Source of the DNA: Gemmatimonadota bacterium
GTDB lineage: Bacteria > Gemmatimonadota > Gemmatimonadetes > Gemmatimonadales > GWC2-71-9
NCBI GenBank assembly: GCA_003220905.1
Contig: QHTS01000040.1
Location: forward strand, 1-15,960
Reading direction: 5' to 3'
Length of the DNA stretch: 15,960 nt
In this document: one piece after another, positions 12,896 through 15,960 of the stretch
How positions within the stretch are numbered: position 1 is the stretch's first letter
Layout: every line of letters begins with the position of its first letter
Translations under genes and position numbers: made by a program
The notes under the pieces: model-generated
Databases searched by the model: none
What the model was told of the DNA's origin: nothing
The model's input: the letters and a program-made list of their open reading frames with translations, nothing else

Positions 12896-14070
12896 GCAAA
12901 CGCAGCCTGCGCGATCTCCCGCCCGCGGCGCTGGACGGGAGGCGGGCGCTCGTCCGCGTGGATTTCAACGTGCCGTTCAAGGACGGCGCCGTCACCGACG
13001 AGACCCGGATCCGCGCCGCGGTTCCCACCATCGCCTACCTGCGGGAGAAGGGCGCGCGGGTCGTGCTGCTCTCGCACTTCGGTCGCCCCAAGGGCCCCGA
13101 CCCGAAGGCGTCGCTCAACCAGATCGTGCGCGACGTCGAGCGCATCCTGGGAACGCCCGTCGAGTTCATCCCCGATCCGGCGACGGGCGTGGCGGCGAGC
13201 CGCCGCCTCCCGCGGGGCGGTGTGGCACTGGTCGAGAACACGCGCTTTTGGCAGGGGGAAGAGGCGAACGACGCGGCGTTCGCCCAGACGCTCGCCGCGC
13301 TGGGCGACTTCTACGTGAACGACGCCTTCGGCTCGGCCCACCGGGCGCACGCCTCCACAGAAGCGGTGGCGCGCCTCCTCCGGCCCGCCGTGACCGGTTT
13401 TCTGATGGAGAGGGAGCTTCGCTACCTCGGTGAGGCGCTCGACCACCCCAAGCGACCGTTCGTCGCGGTGCTCGGAGGGGCGAAGATCTCGGGAAAAATC
13501 GACGTGATCCAGGCGCTGCTCCCCAAGGTGGACGAGATCGTCATCGGCGGTGCGATGGCGAACACGTTCTTCCTCGCGATCGGATTCCAGGTGGGCGGCT
13601 CCCTCGTCGAACGCGACAAGGAGGACCTCGCGAAGGAGCTCCTCGCCAAGGCCGGGGCCAAGCTGATCCTGCCCCGTGGCGCGGTCGTGGCGCCGAGTCT
13701 CGCGCGCGCCGCCGAACGTCAGGAGGTGTCGAGCGATCGCGTCCCCGCCGACTGCGCCATCTTCGACATCGATCGCTCCACCCGGCTCGACTTCCGGGCC
13801 CGGATCCTGAAGGCCAAGACCGTCTTCTGGAACGGCCCGATGGGCGTGTTCGAGACGCCGCCGTTCGACGAGGGGACCCGCGCCATCGGGGAGGCGTTGA
13901 TCGAGGCGGGGAAGCGCGGCGCCACGACGGTCGTGGGAGGCGGGGATTCGGCCGCGGCCGTGGCCGGGCTCGAGGACAAGCTCACCCACGTCTCCACGGG
14001 GGGCGGCGCCGCCCTCGAGTTCCTGGAAGGGAAGCCGCTTCCGGGCGTCGCCGCCCTCGAGGACGCGTGA
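12892..14070 (+). CDS. pgk: Phosphoglycerate kinase
   Basis: Pgk passes the acyl phosphate of 1,3-bisphosphoglycerate to ADP, the step after gap. The 392-residue monomer shows VRVDFNVPFKDG (21-32), SHFGRPKGPD (61-70), ENTRFWQGEEAND (115-127), NDAFGSAHRAHAST (143-156), GGAKISGKIDVI (195-206), GAMANTFF (220-227), VFWNGPMGVFE (311-321), GGGDSAAAV (349-357) and STGGGAALEFLEGKPLPG (368-385). Start GTG 12892 overlaps the gap stop by four bases; the open frame reaches back to 12826, but that part is gap read out of phase. Length is normal for bacterial Pgk. The stop overlaps tpiA as GTGA. Confidence 0.97.
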   Translation: MSKRSLRDLPPAALDGRRALVRVDFNVPFKDGAVTDETRIRAAVPTIAYLREKGARVVLLSHFGRPKGPDPKASLNQIVRDVERILGTPVEFIPDPATGVAASRRLPRGGVALVENTRFWQGEEANDAAFAQTLAALGDFYVNDAFGSAHRAHASTEAVARLLRPAVTGFLMERELRYLGEALDHPKRPFVAVLGGAKISGKIDVIQALLPKVDEIVIGGAMANTFFLAIGFQVGGSLVERDKEDLAKELLAKAGAKLILPRGAVVAPSLARAAERQEVSSDRVPADCAIFDIDRSTRLDFRARILKAKTVFWNGPMGVFETPPFDEGTRAIGEALIEAGKRGATTVVGGGDSAAAVAGLEDKLTHVSTGGGAALEFLEGKPLPGVAALEDA

Positions 14071-14816
14071 GAAGACTGCTGTTCGCCGCCAACTGGAAAA
14101 TGCACCTCGGGCCGGATGAAGCCCGAGCCTACGTGAAGGCGTTCCGCGCCCGCTACAACCGCCGTGAGGACCGCGAGGTGTGGTTCTTCCCGCCCGCGGT
14201 ATCGGTCGAAGCCGCCGCCCAGACGGCGCGCGACCGCGGCGACCTGCTGGTGGGCACACAGGACGTCTACTGGGAGCCGAAAGGCGCATTCACCGGCGCG
14301 GTCTCCGCCCCGCTCGCTCTCCAGGCTGGGGCACGCGCGACGCTGATCGGCCATTCCGAGCGACGCCACGTTTTCGGCGAGACCGACGAAGACACCCGTC
14401 GCAAAATGGGCGCGGCGCTGGCGGCGGGACTGCTGCCGATGCTGTGCGTCGGAGAGACGCTCGCGGAGCGCGACGCGGGGCACACACTGGCGGTTGTCGT
14501 CCGCCAGCTCGCCGCCGCGCTGAGCGGTGTCGACGGCGCCGCGCTGTCGCGCGTCGTGGTCGCCTACGAGCCGGTGTGGGCGATCGGCACCGGCCGCACT
14601 GCGACCCCCGAGGACGCAGGCGCCGTGCATCGGGAGATCCGCGGCTGGCTCCACGGCCGCGGCGCCCCTGCGCCCCGGGTCCTCTACGGCGGAAGCGTGA
14701 ACGCGAAGAACGCCGCCGCGCTCCTCGCCGAGCGCGAGCTCGACGGCGTGCTGGTGGGCGGCGCCTCGCTCGATCCCGAAGGCTGGGCGCAACTTGTGCA
14801 GACCAGCGCGGCGTAG
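14067..14816 (+). CDS. tpiA: Triosephosphate isomerase
   Basis: TpiA interconverts dihydroxyacetone phosphate and glyceraldehyde 3-phosphate, feeding gap. The 249-residue barrel enzyme has all catalytic residues: Asn9 and Lys11 in AANWKMH, His96 in LIGHSERR, and Glu168 in AYEPVWAIGTG, plus the phosphate-binding YGGSVNAKN (207-215) and GVLVGGASLDP (227-237). GTG 14067 overlaps the pgk stop by four bases and puts the first strand immediately after the start, as usual. No extension or gap is seen. The order gap-pgk-tpiA-secG is common in bacteria. The stop TAG 14814-14816 lies inside the promoter-like stretch before secG. Confidence 0.97.
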   Translation: MRRLLFAANWKMHLGPDEARAYVKAFRARYNRREDREVWFFPPAVSVEAAAQTARDRGDLLVGTQDVYWEPKGAFTGAVSAPLALQAGARATLIGHSERRHVFGETDEDTRRKMGAALAAGLLPMLCVGETLAERDAGHTLAVVVRQLAAALSGVDGAALSRVVVAYEPVWAIGTGRTATPEDAGAVHREIRGWLHGRGAPAPRVLYGGSVNAKNAAALLAERELDGVLVGGASLDPEGWAQLVQTSAA

Positions 14817-14823
14817 GTATGTT
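14794..14823 (+). promoter_or_regulatory. Possible promoter for secG at the tpiA end
   Basis: TTGTGC (14794-14799) and, 18 bases on, TATGTT (14818-14823) resemble -35 and -10 boxes. TATGTT ends nine bases before ATG 14833, and no Shine-Dalgarno sequence lies between. The layout echoes the candidate promoter of yicC, where TACGTT ends eight bases before GTG. The -35 match is weak, so this is tentative. Confidence 0.3.
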
Positions 14824-14832
14824 CCCCGCCGC

Positions 14833-15204
14833 ATGTACAATGTGCTGCTGATCCTTCTCACCTTCGACGCCTTGATCCTCACGACGGCGGTCTTGCTGCA
14901 GGCGGGCCAGGGCGGGGGATTGGCGTCGCTCGGCGGCGGCGCCGGTACGGAGCAGTTCATGGGTGGCCGGCAGGCGACGACCTTGCTCACCAAGATCACC
15001 TGGTGGTGCGCCGGCATCTTCCTGTTCGTCTCGCTGATCCTCGCCGTCCTGTCGGCGCACAGCGCGGCGCCGCGCTCGTTGCTCGAGGGAGGCGCTCCCG
15101 CGCCGGCCCCCGTGCAGCCCACGCCACTGCCGCTCCCTGCGACCGAGGCGCCGCAGAGCACGCCGCCGCCCAAACCTTCCAACCAGAGGCCGCCCCATCG
15201 CTGA
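14833..15204 (+). CDS. secG: Preprotein translocase subunit SecG
   Basis: SecG is the small membrane subunit of the SecYEG channel and assists protein export. The 123-residue protein has two membrane segments (about 2-22, YNVLLILLTFDALILTTAVL, and about 55-74, WWCAGIFLFVSLILAVLS). Between them is the typical loop LLQAGQGGGLASLGGGAG followed by a GGRQATTLLTKIT motif. A Pro/Ala-rich tail (about 80-123) follows, as often seen in this family. ATG 14833 is chosen because it begins directly at the first membrane helix; the frame is open further back to 14794 but only through the tpiA end. It follows tpiA by 16 bases. The 3' end may overlap carA if carA begins upstream of its first GTG. Confidence 0.93.
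   Translation: MYNVLLILLTFDALILTTAVLLQAGQGGGLASLGGGAGTEQFMGGRQATTLLTKITWWCAGIFLFVSLILAVLSAHSAAPRSLLEGGAPAPAPVQPTPLPLPATEAPQSTPPPKPSNQRPPHR
15185..15189 (+). promoter_or_regulatory. Possible ribosome-binding site for an upstream carA start
   Basis: AGAGG lies seven bases before ATC 15197, the only candidate start upstream of GTG 15221 in the carA frame. The spacing is ideal for a Shine-Dalgarno sequence, whereas nothing similar precedes GTG 15221. It lies within the last codons of secG, so the match could be chance. Confidence 0.3.
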
Positions 15205-15220
15205 CCGTCACCCCGCCTAC

Positions 15221-15960
15221 GTGCTGCTGGAAGACGGAGCGTCCTTCCCCGGCACCGCGCCCATGCCGTTCGAGCCCACCTATGCCGAGGTCGTCTTCAC
15301 CACCAATCTGTCCGGCTATCAGGAGGTCTTCACCGACCCGTCCTATCTCGGCCAGATCGTCGTGATGACGGCCCCGATGATCGGCAACTACGGGATCAAT
15401 CCCGACGACATCGAGTCCGACCGCCCGCGGGTCGCGGGCGTCGTGGTGCGCGAGCTCTCGGTGCAGCCGTCGAACTGGCGGTCCACCGGTGCCCTGGCGG
15501 ACTGGCTCGCCGCCGCACACGTCCCCCTCGTCGCCGACGTCGACACGCGCCAGCTCACGCGCCACATCCGCTCGAAGGGCGCGATGCGCGGCGCCGTGGC
15601 GTTGGGCGAGCAGCCGAACGACGTCGTGCGTAGCGGGCTCGCCGCCAGCCCGTCGATGGACGGTCTCGACCTCGCCACCCAGGCGACCATCGGCGCCGAA
15701 TACACCGAGGGGCCGGCCGACGCACACCGCCACATCGTGGCGTACGACTACGGGATGAAGCGCAACATCCTGCGATTGTTTCTCAAGAACGGGTGCCGCG
15801 TCACCGTCGTCCCGGCCGCCACGCCAGCGGCGCGCGTCCGCGAGCTCGCGCCCGACGGCCTGTTCCTCTCGAACGGGCCGGGAGATCCGGCGGCGGTGTC
15901 CTACGCGATCGCCACGCTGCGCGATCTGGCGGACGGCTCGCTCCCGATCTTCGGGATCTG
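15221..15960 (+). CDS. carA: Carbamoyl-phosphate synthase small subunit, 3' end cut by the window
   Basis: CarA releases ammonia from glutamine and passes it to CarB to make carbamoyl phosphate for arginine and pyrimidines. The N-terminal domain is clear: LLEDGASFPG, FTTNLSGYQEVFTDPSYLGQ, MTAPMIGNYGIN and DVDTRQLTRHIRSKGAMRGA. The start of the glutaminase domain follows, with VAYDYGMKRNILR and LFLSNGPGDPAAV. The window stops in the codon after IFGI, where the nucleophile Cys (as in GICLGHQ) is expected; bases TG are present. The first ordinary start in frame is GTG 15221, but conserved-looking IADRHPAYV lies upstream in frame, so the gene may begin at ATC 15197. The rest of the gene lies beyond the window. 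Confidence 0.92.
   Translation, partial: MLLEDGASFPGTAPMPFEPTYAEVVFTTNLSGYQEVFTDPSYLGQIVVMTAPMIGNYGINPDDIESDRPRVAGVVVRELSVQPSNWRSTGALADWLAAAHVPLVADVDTRQLTRHIRSKGAMRGAVALGEQPNDVVRSGLAASPSMDGLDLATQATIGAEYTEGPADAHRHIVAYDYGMKRNILRLFLKNGCRVTVVPAATPAARVRELAPDGLFLSNGPGDPAAVSYAIATLRDLADGSLPIFGI

Overview
The window is about 16 kb of very GC-rich bacterial chromosome. Every gene is on the + strand and almost every gene is packed end to end. The gene content is housekeeping. The order pepA, plug/barrel outer-membrane protein, yicC, gmk, rpoZ, coaBC, uracil-DNA glycosylase, dnaB, radA, ispD, tsaC, low-molecular-weight phosphatase, aroE, comF, gap, pgk, tpiA, secG, carA, together with high GC, a Gram-negative outer-membrane protein and Arg/Asp/Thr/Ser-rich low complexity behind a signal peptide, suggests the Gemmatimonadota or a relative. 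That assignment is an inference from style and synteny, not from a marker search.

Layout. Bases 1-1981 hold the 3' end of a leucyl aminopeptidase gene and a complete secreted plug/beta-barrel protein. A 39-base AT-richer gap (1982-2020) carries the only clear intergenic promoter candidate. It is followed by a run of genes with overlaps or gaps of 0-17 bases: yicC-gmk-rpoZ-coaBC (RNA turnover, GMP kinase, RNA polymerase omega, coenzyme A synthesis), udg-dnaB-radA (DNA repair and replication), ispD-tsaC-ptp-aroE-comF (isoprenoid, tRNA modification, phosphatase, shikimate, DNA-uptake-type phosphoribosyltransferase), then gap-pgk-tpiA (lower glycolysis), secG and the start of carA. Seven junctions use the same 4-base GTGA stop/start overlap, so translational coupling appears to be the rule. 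GTG is the commonest start codon. No stretch over 300 bases lacks a gene. I saw no tRNA, rRNA, CRISPR array, insertion sequence or clear terminator.

The most unusual feature is a set of short hairpin-forming micro-repeat elements lying in frame inside conserved genes. The udg and radA genes each carry an 81-base element with identical geometry: four 8-base repeats, a 17-base centre, then four inverted 8-base repeats. In both genes the element starts 106 bases after the first base of the start codon, in the same reading frame. The comF gene carries a sister design made of 7-base repeats, just before its phosphoribosyl-pyrophosphate loop. Because 7 and 8 are not multiples of 3, the repeat arms read as the same stop-free peptide in every forward frame, which may be why such elements survive inside genes.

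Other points: the dnaB N-terminus appears broken by a short frame-changing deletion; yicC and secG each have a TAYGTT box 8-9 bases before the start codon and no ribosome-binding site, suggesting leaderless transcripts; CoaBC has Glu where the E. coli enzyme has its catalytic Cys158; and carA may use a non-standard start codon.
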